Assembly (NCBI GenBank): GCA_019633425.1
Contig: WSUB01000086.1
Coordinates: 62,001-126,000, forward strand
DNA: 64,000 bases
Direction of reading: 5' to 3'
Source of the DNA: Tulasnella sp. 424
Taxonomy: Eukaryota; Basidiomycota; Agaricomycetes; Cantharellales; Tulasnellaceae
Shown: piece by piece, positions 1 through 9,821 of the stretch
Position numbering within the stretch: the stretch's first letter is position 1
Layout: every line of letters begins with the position of its first letter
The notes under the pieces: generated by a model
The model's input: only the letters and a program-made list of their open reading frames with translations
What the model was told of the DNA's origin: nothing
Databases searched by the model: none
Translations under genes and position numbers: made by a program

Positions 1-203
1 CTTTTGAGTTGAGTATTGAGGGTAAGTAGCGACAGCAAGGGAGGTCAGTGCGCCGGGGAAGTTTGGTGGTTGGAATCGCGACCAAAACCAAAAACCCGAG
101 AACGCGACCGGGATGGGATAAACTCTCACAGTTGATTTATCTACCTTTCACTTTTCCGCGACCTTTCCATTTCGACTAAGGACCTTGCAATTGGACTGTT
201 ATA

Positions 204-943
204 ATGGCTTCGCAAGTACCCGTAGGCCCACCTCCAGAGGGCATCAAGGAGGGAGTAGACTTCAACACTTTTATGCAGCGGGGATGGGATAAGTGCAAGC
301 AGCAGCCCTTCGTTCCTCTTGGTGCGTCCGATCACCCGTTGAGGGCCGCATGGATCCCTAACGGAAGAGCATCAACCTCGCAGGCGCCGTCGTCACCGTA
401 TGGGCCCTCCTTGGAGCCGTCCGCGAATTCAAGCGGGGGGACAGTCAAAACGTCAATCGCTACCTCCGATTCCGTGTAGTCGCACAAGGCGCGACAGTCG
501 CTGCCATGCTCATTGGCTCTGTAATCTACGAAAAATCCATCAAAGAACAAAAAGAAGCCGAAGAGAAACAAGAACGAGAAAGGATGCTGTCCATACTGGA
601 CTCTGTCGGAGACGCCTCATCATCCCAACCCGTACCGGCCCCGGTAGTCGAAGCAGCTCCGCAACCCCCACCTCTCGCTGCACCGACCCCAGCATCTACG
701 ATCCTACCTGTTGCAGAGCCGGCATCTGTGTCCTCCGCATCAGCATCACCTGAGAGCAAACCCAAGCAGACCCGCTATCTCGGTAGCAACGACCAATGGC
801 GAGAATACTTCAATCGCAAGAATGCCGAGAGGGCTGCTGGTTCTGAGGGAGCTAGTCCTTCAACTCCAGTTCCACCTGCTCCTCAAGAACCTCAGCAGCA
901 ACCGGAGAAGAGCAGCGGCGGTTGGTTTTCGTGGCGAAAGTGA
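204..943 (+). CDS. RCF1: Respiratory supercomplex factor 1 (HIG1 domain)
   Basis: Two exons, 204-321 and 384-943, joined across a 62-nt GT-AG intron, give 225 residues. The HIG1 domain lies near residues 20-95: PFVPLG leads into a first membrane segment (GAVVTVWALLGAV), then a charged loop (REFKRGD), the family RxRx3Q signature in YLRFRVVAQG, and a second membrane segment ending LIGSVIYEK. A charged coiled stretch rich in Glu and Lys follows, then a long Pro/Ala/Ser-rich low-complexity tail ending in a WFSWRK cluster. Rcf1 sits in the inner mitochondrial membrane and stabilises cytochrome bc1-cytochrome c oxidase supercomplexes. The start at 204 is the first ATG of the frame and gives the usual short N-terminus. 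The tail is longer than in yeast Rcf1, which is common in basidiomycetes. Confidence 0.93.
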
Positions 944-1370
944 TGGACAGTCCCTCGCGTTGTGATCGAAACATTACGCAAGTCAGTCGAAGGAGCTCAT
1001 CAGCTGTACGTTGATCTAGATAGACTTCCCGGAACCTTTTCGTCGTGCTGGTTTCAATCTAATCCCTACTCCACCAGTTGTAGTCCTCCGAATCTTCTGG
1101 CTGGACTCCTTCAGACGTCACCGATCCGGGGGTCTTGCCCTCGGCATCTGGAATACATGCTCAGCGATTTCGTGAGGTTCTGCTTCGACTGAGAAAGTCT
1201 ACAGCGCAACGGTGTATACTACAGTGATGTATGCGGGAGGGAAGAGCGTCGCCAAATAAAGCGTTTTGAGAAATATGCGTGGAGTATTGTGGGAGGTGCG
1301 AAGTGATGGCGGTGAGAGAAAGGATTGTTCAAATAGAAGAGGAGAAAAGAAAGGTGATGTCACTATCCAA
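944..1370. other. Intergenic; downstream edge of the tandem array
   Basis: No gene seen. From about 1150 the sequence matches the downstream flank of the other array copies (3510-3670 and 6690-6930), including a shared GTATACTACAG block and a CCAAATAAAGCGTTTTGAGAA block. The array therefore begins here. Confidence 0.7.
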
Positions 1371-2959
1371 CTATGGGTCCCATGGTCGTGGAGGCTGAGC
1401 GGGCGCAGGATGTTGGTACGCTGGTGGCGGAGAAGTTCCTTCTCTCAAGATCGCAGCCACAGTCTCAGAAATCCTTTGTACAAGTGGATCAGTGGGTGCC
1501 GTAGGGGACGAGCCGGTCCGTTCGGACTGGTATAAGGAATCTCGGCCGGACGATGAGGAAGGAGCAGGAACCTGCGCCGCCGGTATCGCTATCGGAGCAG
1601 CGAGATTTGCAGTAGACGGGGTCCGACTGGCGGTCTTGCTCATCTGAGAGCCTGGCGTTGCGGCGAAACCTTGGGTGGCATCGGGTGTCCATGGGGTCCA
1701 TGTCATGTCCTGGGGCACAGTCAAACCTGGAGGTGGAAGTGGGTGCTGTTCGGCTCCGAGGTCGATGGGGTGTGGTTGACGCTGTCGTGCGCGCTTTCGA
1801 GCGCATAGAAGGAAGGCGATGATCCCAATGAGAATGACGATGACGACTCCAGCAACGACTCCTCCGATGAGACCACCATTGACACCTTTGTGGTGCGAAC
1901 CTGAATTTGGTAGGTTTGTTCCAGAAGGAGATCCCGAGGTCGAAGTGGCTCCGGAGGAGTCCGGTATCGTGTATCTTGGCGCGAAGAGACCTCAGTCACA
2001 GGGTCCCCAGACGCACGACCAAGATACAACACTCACAGTATGTATCGGAAATCTGCTATTATATGCTTTGAAGGTGCTTGAGCGATTGGTGGGCCAGTCA
2101 AAGTGACGGTGACTGTGTGCTGGGTGTTGGGGAGGTTTGTCGCCAGAAACCAGGGATAATCGCAGATATCACCGACGCATGCTCGACGGTCAAAGTATGA
2201 AGGCGNNNNNNNNNNNNNNNNNNNNNNNNNNNNNNNNNNNNNNNNNNNNNNNNNNNNNNNNNNNNNNNNNNNNNNNNNNNNNNNNNNNNNNNNNNNNNNN
2301 GTGTTGGGGAGGTTTGTCGCCAGAAACCAGGGATAATCGCAGATATCACCGACGCATGCTCGACGGTCAAAGTATGAAGGCGTGTTCTTGTCCAGTGTGA
2401 TGTTAATGAGACCGGACCAGTCGCAGTCAACGGTACCAAGGACATAGACTGCGCTGCCTGTTCACGGTTTGAAACAAAGATAAGTGTTACGGCACTCGTT
2501 GATTCACAGTAGAAAGTAGCCCCTCCCTGTAAAGGAAAACGTAAAGAAATCGCCAATAGTAGATGTAAACCGCGTTGATGAACAGTAGTCTCCTTGGTTC
2601 TGCCAAGCCTGTCGAGAAATGGCGATCAGAACAAAATCGTGCCTTGTGCACTCGTAATAAGCGCGCCTTACCCTACAAGGAACACCGAAGACAGCGCCGA
2701 GAAAACAAGAAAAGTCAGCGTACCGAGACCAAGCAAGGCCATCAACCAACGTCCGAGTCCGCACCCAGAATAGCTACAAGATTCCAAAGCCAAATCTTTG
2801 TCAGCTTTTCCCCGGTCCAAATTGAAACTTCCTAGCCGTACCCAACACTCACTTGATATTTGTGAGATCCCAAGCCTGTACAGTAACATTATGGTCGGCG
2901 CTGGCCAGACCAACAACGGCGACCAGCGCAAAAAGAGTCCTGACGATCGAGAGCGCCAT
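1371..2959 (-). CDS. Array copy A: signal-peptide, single-pass membrane protein; assembly gap and lost splice donor
   Basis: Proposed exons, 5' to 3' on the minus strand: 2853-2959, 2765-2773 (9 nt), 2672 (1 nt), about 2527-2608, 2037-2457 (contains 95 N) and 1371-1974. Exon 1 encodes a signal peptide (MALSIVRTLFALVAVVGLAS) and the start of an ectodomain. The last exon encodes a Ser/Thr-rich stalk, a membrane segment (GLIGGVVAGVVIVILIGIIA), a basic stop-transfer and a Pro-rich tail with a PPPAY motif. In copy C an intron joins the FTFSFTG and SAIYVIG exons; here the matching donor (2525-2526) reads GG instead of GT, and unspliced reading stops at the TGA at 2504-2506. The gene is therefore either broken or spliced non-canonically. 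The Ns hide part of the ectodomain. Function is unknown; nothing enzymatic is visible. Confidence 0.62.
2124..2382. other. Assembly gap flanked by identical 82-bp copies
   Basis: Ns run from 2206 to 2300. The 82 bases before the gap (2124-2205) are identical to the 82 bases after it (2301-2382). Copies B and C carry this segment once. The doubling is therefore probably a scaffolding or gap-closing artefact in which two contig ends overlap. Confidence 0.9.
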
Positions 2960-3669
2960 GCCGCGGAAAGGAGGGGGGGGACCAAGAAGTAGGCTGCGAT
3001 AGGTCAAGGTGAAAGAAATACAAGGCGTGCGCCAGCCAAAGGGACAGGCGCCTAAAATCGATTGCGATACCGGATTGGAGTGCCGAGTACTTCGATTTCC
3101 CTGTCCCAGAATAACCAACCGGCTGACAAACTGCCGGTACCCCTGATCGGCAGGCTCCACAGTCGCCTTCGAAGTCGGAGACTAATCAGAGGTTAGCGGG
3201 TCCACGTCATATATAGGAAAGAACCTGTGTATTTAGAGGTATTTATAACGGCCAAAAAATATTGAGAACTCCGAATATATCATGATTTCGAGAAGTGCGA
3301 CTCGCTTAGTGCGTGATGGTGCCGCCCGGAACGGAGAAAAGCAGCCAGCCGGGGTTCATTAAGGGATGATCGCATTAGGAGGAACGGTGAATCGTTGCAT
3401 CTTACATGTGGAACTGATGTGATGGGATGATACCAAGGGTCGACTGTGCAAGTGGTCATAGGGCGAAAGTCCAACGAAAACGCTGGTCGATGAGGATTAG
3501 GGGGTCACAGGTGTATACTACAGTGACGTATGCGTGAGGGAAGAGCGTCGCCAAATAAAGCGTTTTGAGAAATATGCGTGGAATATTGTGGGAGGCGCGA
3601 GGCGATGGCGGTGAGAGAAAGCATTGTTCGAACAGAAGAGGAGAAAGGAAAGGTGATATCGCTGTCCAA
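2960..3669. other. Upstream flank of copy A and downstream flank of copy B
   Basis: No gene seen. 2960-3480 is similar to 5105-5620 and, more distantly, 8388-8960: it is the duplicated promoter region of the array genes. A GTCATATATAGGAAAG block near 3205 is a possible TATA element. From 3511 the sequence matches 1210-1370, so this is the junction between array units. Confidence 0.65.
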
Positions 3670-5104
3670 CTATGGGTCCCGTGGTCGTGGAGGCTGAGCG
3701 GGCGCAGGATGTTGGTACGCTGGTGGCGGAGCAGTTCCTTCTCTCAAGATTGCAGCCACAGTCTCAGAAATCCTTTGTACAAGTGGATCAGGAGGGATGT
3801 TGCCTAATACTTGATTCGGGCCAGACGAGCCGGTCCGTTCGGACTGGTATAAGGAATCTCGGCCGGACGATGAGGAGGGAGCAGGAACCTGCGCCGCCGG
3901 TACCGCTATCGGAGCAGCGAGATTTGCAATAGACGGGGTCCGACTGGCGGGCTTGCTCGTCTGAGAGCCTGGCGTTGGACCGAAATCCTGGGAGGCATCG
4001 GGTATCCATGGGGTCCATGTCATGTCCTGGGGAACAGTCAAACCTGAAGGTGGAAGTGGGTGCTGTTCGGCTCCGAGGTCGATGGGGTATGGTTGACGGT
4101 GTTGTGCACGGTATCGAGCTAGTAGAAGGATGATGACGATCACAACGAGAACAAGGATAACGACTCCCGCAACGACTCCTCCGATGAGACCTCCATTGAC
4201 ACTTTTGTGTTGCGAATCCGAATTTGGTAGGTTTGTTGAAGTTCCAGAAGGAGAGGCCGAGGCCGAAGTCACTGCGGAGGAGTCCGGTATCGTGTATCTT
4301 GGCGCGAAACGATCTCAGTCACAAGTTCCCCAGAAGCACGACCAAGATACAACACTCACAGTATGTATCGGAAATCTGCTATTATATTCTTTGAAGGTGC
4401 TTGAGAAATTGGTGGGCCAGTCAAAGTGACGATGATCGTGTGCTGGGTATTGGGGAGGTTTGTCGCCAGAAACCAGGGATAATCGCAGATATCACCGACG
4501 CATGCTCGACGGTCAAAGTATGAAGGCGTGTTCTTGTCCAGTGTGATGTTAATGAGACCGGACCAGTCGCAGTCAACGGTACCAAGGACATAGACTGCGC
4601 TGCCTGTTCACGGTTTGAAACAAAAATAAGTGTTCCAACGCTCGTTGATTGACAGTAGAAAGTAGCCCCTCCCTGTAAAGGAAAACGTGAAGAAATCGCC
4701 AATAGTAGATGTAAACCGCGTTGATGTACAGTAGGCTCCTTGGTTCTTCCAAGCCTGTCGAGGAATGGTAATCAGAACAAACTCGTGCCTTGCACACTCG
4801 TAATAAGCGCCCTTACCCTATGAGGAACACCGAAGACAGCGCCGAGAAAACAAGAAAAGTCAGCGTACTGAGACCAAGCACGGCCATTGACCAACGTCCG
4901 AGTCCGCACCCAGAATAGCTACAAGATTTCAAAGCCAAATCTTTGTCAGCCTTTCCCCGGTCCAAATCGAAATTTCTTGGCTGTACCCATCACTCACTTG
5001 ATACCTGTGAGATCCCAAGCCTGTACAGTAACATTATGGTCGGCGCTGGCCAGACCAACAACGGCGGCCAACGCGAAAAGAGTCCTGACGATTGAGAGCG
5101 CCAT
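3670..5104 (-). CDS. Array copy B: signal-peptide, single-pass membrane protein; lost splice donor
   Basis: Proposed exons: 4998-5104, 4910-4918 (9 nt), 4817 (1 nt), about 4673-4754, 4360-4603 and 3670-4297. The signal peptide is MALSIVRTLFALAAVVGLAS. The ectodomain has GTVDCDWSG and DRRACVGDICDYPW, so at least four cysteines. A membrane segment (VVAGVVILVLVVIVIILLLA) follows, then about 140 residues of cytoplasmic Ser/Pro-rich tail with a terminal PPPAY motif. As in copy A, the donor after FTFSFTG (4671-4672) is GG rather than GT. If that intron is retained, translation ends at a TGA in the sequence that encodes EPWTG in the unspliced frame of copy C. All other exons are open. B is about as close to A as to any copy, and shares this change with it. 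Function is not recognised. Confidence 0.65.
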
Positions 5105-6389
5105 GCCGGGGAAAGGGGGGGGGGACCAAGAAACAAACTGCGATAGATCAAAGTGAAAAGAAATACAAGCTGGGCGCCAAGCAATCGGAGAACCCATGAG
5201 GGAGAGGCGCCTAAAATAGATTGCGATACCGGATTGGAGTGCCAAGTACTTTGATTTCCCTGTCCCCAAATACCCGATCGGCAGGCTCCTACCAACACCT
5301 TCGAGGTCGAAGACTAATCAGAGGTTAGCGGGTCCAGGTTATATAGGAAAGAATCTGTGTATTTAGAGATATTTATAACGGCTAAAAATATTGGGAACTC
5401 AGAAATTTAAACGATATATATATATTTCGAGAAGTGCGACTCGCTTAGTTCATAATCGTGCCGCCCCGAGCGAAGAAAAGCAGCCAGCCGGGATTCGAAC
5501 GTTAAGGGATGATCGTATTGGGAGGAACGAAGAATCCTTGCATCCTACGCGTGCAACTGATGTGATGGGATGACCCCAACTGGTTATAGGGCGAAAGTCC
5601 AAGAAGACACCGGCCGATGATGACTAGGGTCACAGCGGGATGAAAGTACGCCGAAGGAGAGAGATAACGATCAGTGGAGAGCATGCTATTCGAGATTTTG
5701 AAACGGTGGACGGGGAGGCGGAGGAATACCGACCCGGGGTAGCCCTCTTCAAGAGAGGCCGAGCCAATATTGTCCGCTCCTCCAATCCACCGCTTCTATC
5801 CGTCGAAGATGCTTGCCAAAGCTATCGTTCTGAGGGAGAGGAGTGAGGGCGAGTTTTGAGGTTAAGGTCGAGAGGAAATGGGAAACCCAAGATCCACAAT
5901 CACGTGGGTCAATTCTACTTTGTTCCCCTTCTCCCACAAAATCCTGATGACTCGGATGTAATGTCTGGTGAAACGTGCTAATGATTGGACTCCGAAACCT
6001 ATGTGGTTTCACTGGGTCGAGGATAGCGGGAACAAGACAAGTCAGTCAAGCTGGTGGTTTGGTTGCACGGCGCCGCTTGAGTGAGCTTCTATAATATATA
6101 TATATGTATGCAGGTGGTGATCGCGAAGGAGGACCTTATTGCTATCTTGGGGAGCGAAGAAGAGTACGGATATTTGAAAGAGAATAGGAAGTCCTCTAGG
6201 CTTCCTTTTTTGTATCATGGAGGGCATAATGGCATACATACGGCGGGGCCTTCGCAGTTGCCGCCATCGAACTGAAGCTTACGTCTCGGTTCACCAAGTT
6301 CGTCCGTGATTCGTGCCTTAACCTCCGGGGTACATTTCACCGCCCGCTATTCATCGAAGACATCGAACGAGAAAGATAATGATCAGACT
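5105..6389. other. Duplicated upstream flank of copy B
   Basis: No gene is supported. 5105-5640 matches the flank of copy A. 5640-6390 matches 8990-9700 behind copy C, for example the blocks GGTGGACGGGGAGGCGGAGG (5704; 9051) and CTCTTCAAGAGAGGCCGAGC (5746; 9090). Units B and C therefore share a longer duplicated upstream region than A does. The TATATATATA runs near 5415 and 6095 are simple sequence. Confidence 0.65.
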
Positions 6390-6930
6390 ATCGTTTCCGT
6401 GGGCGTAGCGGTTGAGCGGGCGGACGTTCGTACGCTCGCGGAGGAGCAAACATTTCCTTCTCTCGAGTTAACAATATTGTAGCCACCGTCTCCAAAAACC
6501 TCTGTACAAGGCCTGGATCGGTGGATGATGGGAAGATGCTGTCTAACCCTTAATTTCGGCCAGAAGACTCGGTCCGACTCCGATCGGACGGGTGTGAGGA
6601 ATCTTGTCCAGAGTCATAGGAAGTTCGAAGGAGCGGCAACCCATGCGGCGTTGTTATTGCCGCCGGAACAACGAGATTTGCAGTGAACAATTTTTTGCGC
6701 TCGGTATCTGGAATACATGCTTGGAAATTATACGCGATTCTGCTTTGGCCGACAATGTCTACAACGCCGACAGTGTATACTACAAGAATTATGCATGAGA
6801 GAAGAGCAAGATAAATAAAGCGAATTTTGAGAACCATGCGCGCGAGATATTGGGGAAGCGGGGCAATGGTGGAAAAAAGGAAGACTCTGTTCGAAGAGAA
6901 GACGGGAAAGGGAACCTGATACAATTGTCC
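6390..6930 (-). pseudogene. Degenerate fourth array fragment (copy D, tail exon only)
   Basis: On the minus strand this matches the end of the last exon of copies A-C (the VQRISETVAAILREG and Pro-rich tail region) and then the shared downstream flank, but no membrane segment, ectodomain or signal peptide exon accompanies it. Relative to copy C the tail is frameshifted: the sequence corresponding to REGNAPPPAY reads out of frame after REGN. A stop also lies between the VQRISETVA-like part and the upstream part. It is best read as the relic of an unequal crossover in the array. Confidence 0.65.
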
Positions 6931-6932
6931 AA

Positions 6933-8387
6933 CTATCGTTTCCGTGGTCGTGGAGGCTGAACGGGCGGAGGAGGCTCGTACGCTGGCGGAGGAGCGTTTC
7001 CTTCTCTCAGCATTGCGGCAACAGTCTCCGAAATCCTTTGTACGAGGTCTGGGTCAGTGGATGGTGGGAGGGCACCGCCTAAACTTCGATTCTGGCCAGA
7101 AGAGTCGGTTCCGTCGGACGGATGTGAGGATTCTCGACCGGACGATGAGGTTGGAGCAGCAACTTGCGCCGACGGGATTACGAGATTTGTAGTGGACGTG
7201 TTCAGACTCATTAAGCTCTTGCTCGTCTGAGAGCCTCCCGTTGGACCGAAGTCTTGAGAGGGATCGGGTATCCATGGACTCCATGACATATCCTGAGGTG
7301 CGGTCAGACCCGTAGGTGCAAGAGGGTGCTGTTCGCCTCCGAGGTCGATGGGGTGTGGCTGACGGTCTCGTGCGCGCTTTCGAGCGCACAGAAGGAAGGC
7401 GATGATCCCAATGAGAATGACGATGACGATTCCAGCAACGACTCCTCCGATGACACCTCCACTGACACCTTTGTTTTGTGAACCTGAGTCCGGTAGGTTT
7501 GTCGACGTCCCAGATGGAGATACGGAGGATGTGACTGCGGAGGGCACGGAAGAAGAGGCGTCCGGTACCGTGTAACTTGGCGTAAAGAGACCTTAGTTAC
7601 GAGACCGCCAGACGCCCGACCAAGACACAAAGACTCACAGTAAGTATCGGAAATCAGCTATTATATGCTTTGAAGGTGCTTTGGATATCGGTGGGCCAGT
7701 CAAAGTGAGATTGAGCGTGTGCTGGGTGTTAGGGAGGTTTGTCGCTGTGAACCAGGGATAGTCGCAGACGTCGCCGACGCATGCTCGCCGGTCAAAGTTT
7801 ATAGGCGTGTTGTTATCCAGTGTGATATTAATAAGTCCGGACCAGTCACAGTCCACGGTACCAATGACATAAATGGCACTGCCTGTCCACGGTTCGAACG
7901 ACAGATAAGTGTCCTGCGGTTCATTGGCAGTCGCGAGTGATCTCACCAGTAAAAGAGAACGTGAAGAAATCGCCAATAGTAGATGTAAAGCGCGTTGATG
8001 AACAATAATCTGCCTGGTTTGCCCAAGTCTGTCGGGGATTAATGACCGTCAGGACGAAATCTTTGTGTCACAGACTTGCAGACGCGCCCTCACCCTACAA
8101 GGAATACCCAAACAACGCCGCGAGACCGAGAAAAGTCAGTGAACTGTAATCAAGCGAGGTCGTTAACCAACGTCCGAGTCCTCACCCAGAATAGCTACAA
8201 GATTTCAAAGCCAGGTCTTTGTCAGCTTTCCCCAGTCCAAATGCAAATGACGAAATTTCCTGGTTCGTTCCCATACTCACTGGATGTCCGTGAGATCCCA
8301 AGCCTGTACAGTTACATTGTGATCGGCGTTGGCCAGACCAACAACGGCGGCCAATGCTAAAAGAGTGCTGACGATCGAGAGCGTCAT
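6933..8387 (-). CDS. Array copy C: signal-peptide, single-pass membrane protein (intact copy)
   Basis: Exons: 8281-8387, 8186-8194 (9 nt), 8094 (1 nt), 7947-8028, 7639-7882 and 6933-7575, summing to 1086 nt, 361 residues. Signal peptide: MTLSIVSTLLALAAVVGLAN. The ectodomain reads through YSG-TW, DYCSSTRFTSTIGDFFTFSF, GSAIYVIGTVDCDWSG, DRRACVGDVCDYPW and LTLTGPP, resembling the beta-rich ectodomains common in agaricomycete single-pass proteins. Then come a Ser/Thr-rich stalk, a membrane segment (GIVIVILIGIIAFLLCA), a basic stop-transfer and a Pro-rich cytoplasmic tail with PPPAY near the C-terminus. A simpler model with one 157-nt intron and no intron at 7883-7946 is also in frame, but it destroys the DYCSSTRF reading that the paralogs preserve by synonymous change. 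Probably a cell-surface protein that recruits WW-domain partners; true function unknown. Confidence 0.78.
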
Positions 8388-9821
8388 ATCGCGGAGGGGG
8401 GGGGAGGGCCGTGAACCAGGAGAAGGCGAAAAGACTGCGGGTGGGTAAACGAAATAGAAATACCAACGTCACGCCCGAGGCTGTTGCTAGCCAATCAGGA
8501 TCCCGCGGGGGGAAGCGCCTGATCGGTTGCGACCCCTGATTGGAGTTCGATGGCGCTTCGAATTCTCTACCCCAAATAACCAGCCGGCCGATAAACTGCC
8601 GGTATCCCCTAGCCATGGTATTGATCGGCAGGCTCCAAAGTGTCCCTGCCACACCTCCGAGCCCGACGACTAGTAAAAAGATTAGCGAGTCTATGTTAAA
8701 GAGGGAAAGAGCCTGTGTATCTAAACGTCTTTCTAAGAGGTTGAAAAAACTCCGAAATGAGCCATTTACGGACCTACGGGCTGCTGGAAACCGTGCCGAA
8801 CGTACCCCGAAGCCAAGAAGCGCTAGCCGGGGTTCGCAAAGGAATGCCCGAATACTAAGGATAAAAATTCGCTGCCCCTTACATGTGTAACTGAGGTACG
8901 GGTTGACTGCATCCGTGTACTACCACTCGCAAGATGGCTTGGCATTATGAGTTGAATACGCCGGTCGGTGTGGTTAGACATCGCAACGGAGTGAGAGCAC
9001 CTCCGAAGGGGAGAAGTAGCTGAAAGCGTACGACTCGAGATTTTGAAGCGGTGGACGGGGAGGCGGAGGAATACGGACTTGGGATAACCCTCTTCAAGAG
9101 AGGCCGAGCACATATTCTCCGCTCCTCCAATCCGCCGCTTCTATCGGTCGAGGATGCTTGCAAGAGCTTTCGTTCGGACGGAGAGAAGTTACTTTTGAGG
9201 TACTAGGCGTTTGAAAGGAGGTTCACCGTGGAGTCCCTCTTCTCCCACAAAAATCCTTGCTGACTCGGAAAAGTGTTGGTGGGGGATATCGACAATTAGA
9301 TTTAAAGGTGAATTTGGGCCTGAGTTGAAGATGGCGAGAACTACACTGGGTAGAGAGGCAGGCTGTTTACTTTGGTTGCACGGCGCTTGCATGTGCGGGT
9401 GGCGGAGAGGTCCTTGGAGCCTAATTGGGTAGCGAAGAAGAGCTCGCCGATGTATTCACTTGAGGGCATTTGAGAAGGGATGAACGATCCTCTAGGCTCC
9501 CAGCTTTCGATCTTTATGTATCCTGGACAGCGTATGTGTGACGGCATACATGCGGCCGAGCATTCGCGGCCGTTTCCATCGAAACTATTGTCTCGGATTA
9601 CCTTTGTCCGTGATTCGCACCCTCTCGGATACGAGGCAGTGCTCGCTATTAATCGAAGACACCGACTAAGTGTTAGAGCGTAAGCAAAAGAGGAGAGCTG
9701 AGAAGAAATGCAGAGAGGGTGAGAGGAGACGAAGGACATGGAACGTTGTTTCGCCCAAACGATGACAAACCGTCCGCAGTGGACGGGGCCGCTCAAACCG
9801 CCATTAAGTAATCCTCAAAAA
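8388..9821. other. Duplicated upstream flank of copy C; no gene seen
   Basis: 8388-8960 is related to the flanks of A and B. 8990-9700 matches 5640-6390. Open frames here are short and not conserved between the two duplicates, so I call no gene. Confidence 0.6.

Larger units (their letters stand above)
1200..9720. repeat. Tandem segmental array of about 2.3- to 3-kb units (A, B, D fragment, C)
   Basis: Units start at about 1200 (A), 3511 (B), 6390 (D, partial) and 6780 (C). A and B are the most alike, with long near-identical stretches in both gene and flank. C is more divergent but colinear, down to the flanking blocks. All genes point the same way, as expected from unequal crossing-over. 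Confidence 0.85.

Noticed and set aside
5410..5430. TA-dinucleotide runs (5415, 6095) as possible transposon target or origin signals
   Set aside because: Short simple sequence only, without inverted repeats or target-site duplications.
5480..5510. GTTCGAATCCCGG on the minus strand, like a tRNA B box
   Set aside because: The flanking bases do not form a T-stem, no matching acceptor or anticodon arm lies upstream, and the same place in copies A and C lacks the motif. It is part of the duplicated flank.
7635..7976. Uninterrupted frame in copy C that reads through the 7883-7946 intron
   Set aside because: It is open only in copy C. The alternative frame of the upstream exon is the one kept by silent changes between copies, so the read-through frame is accidental.
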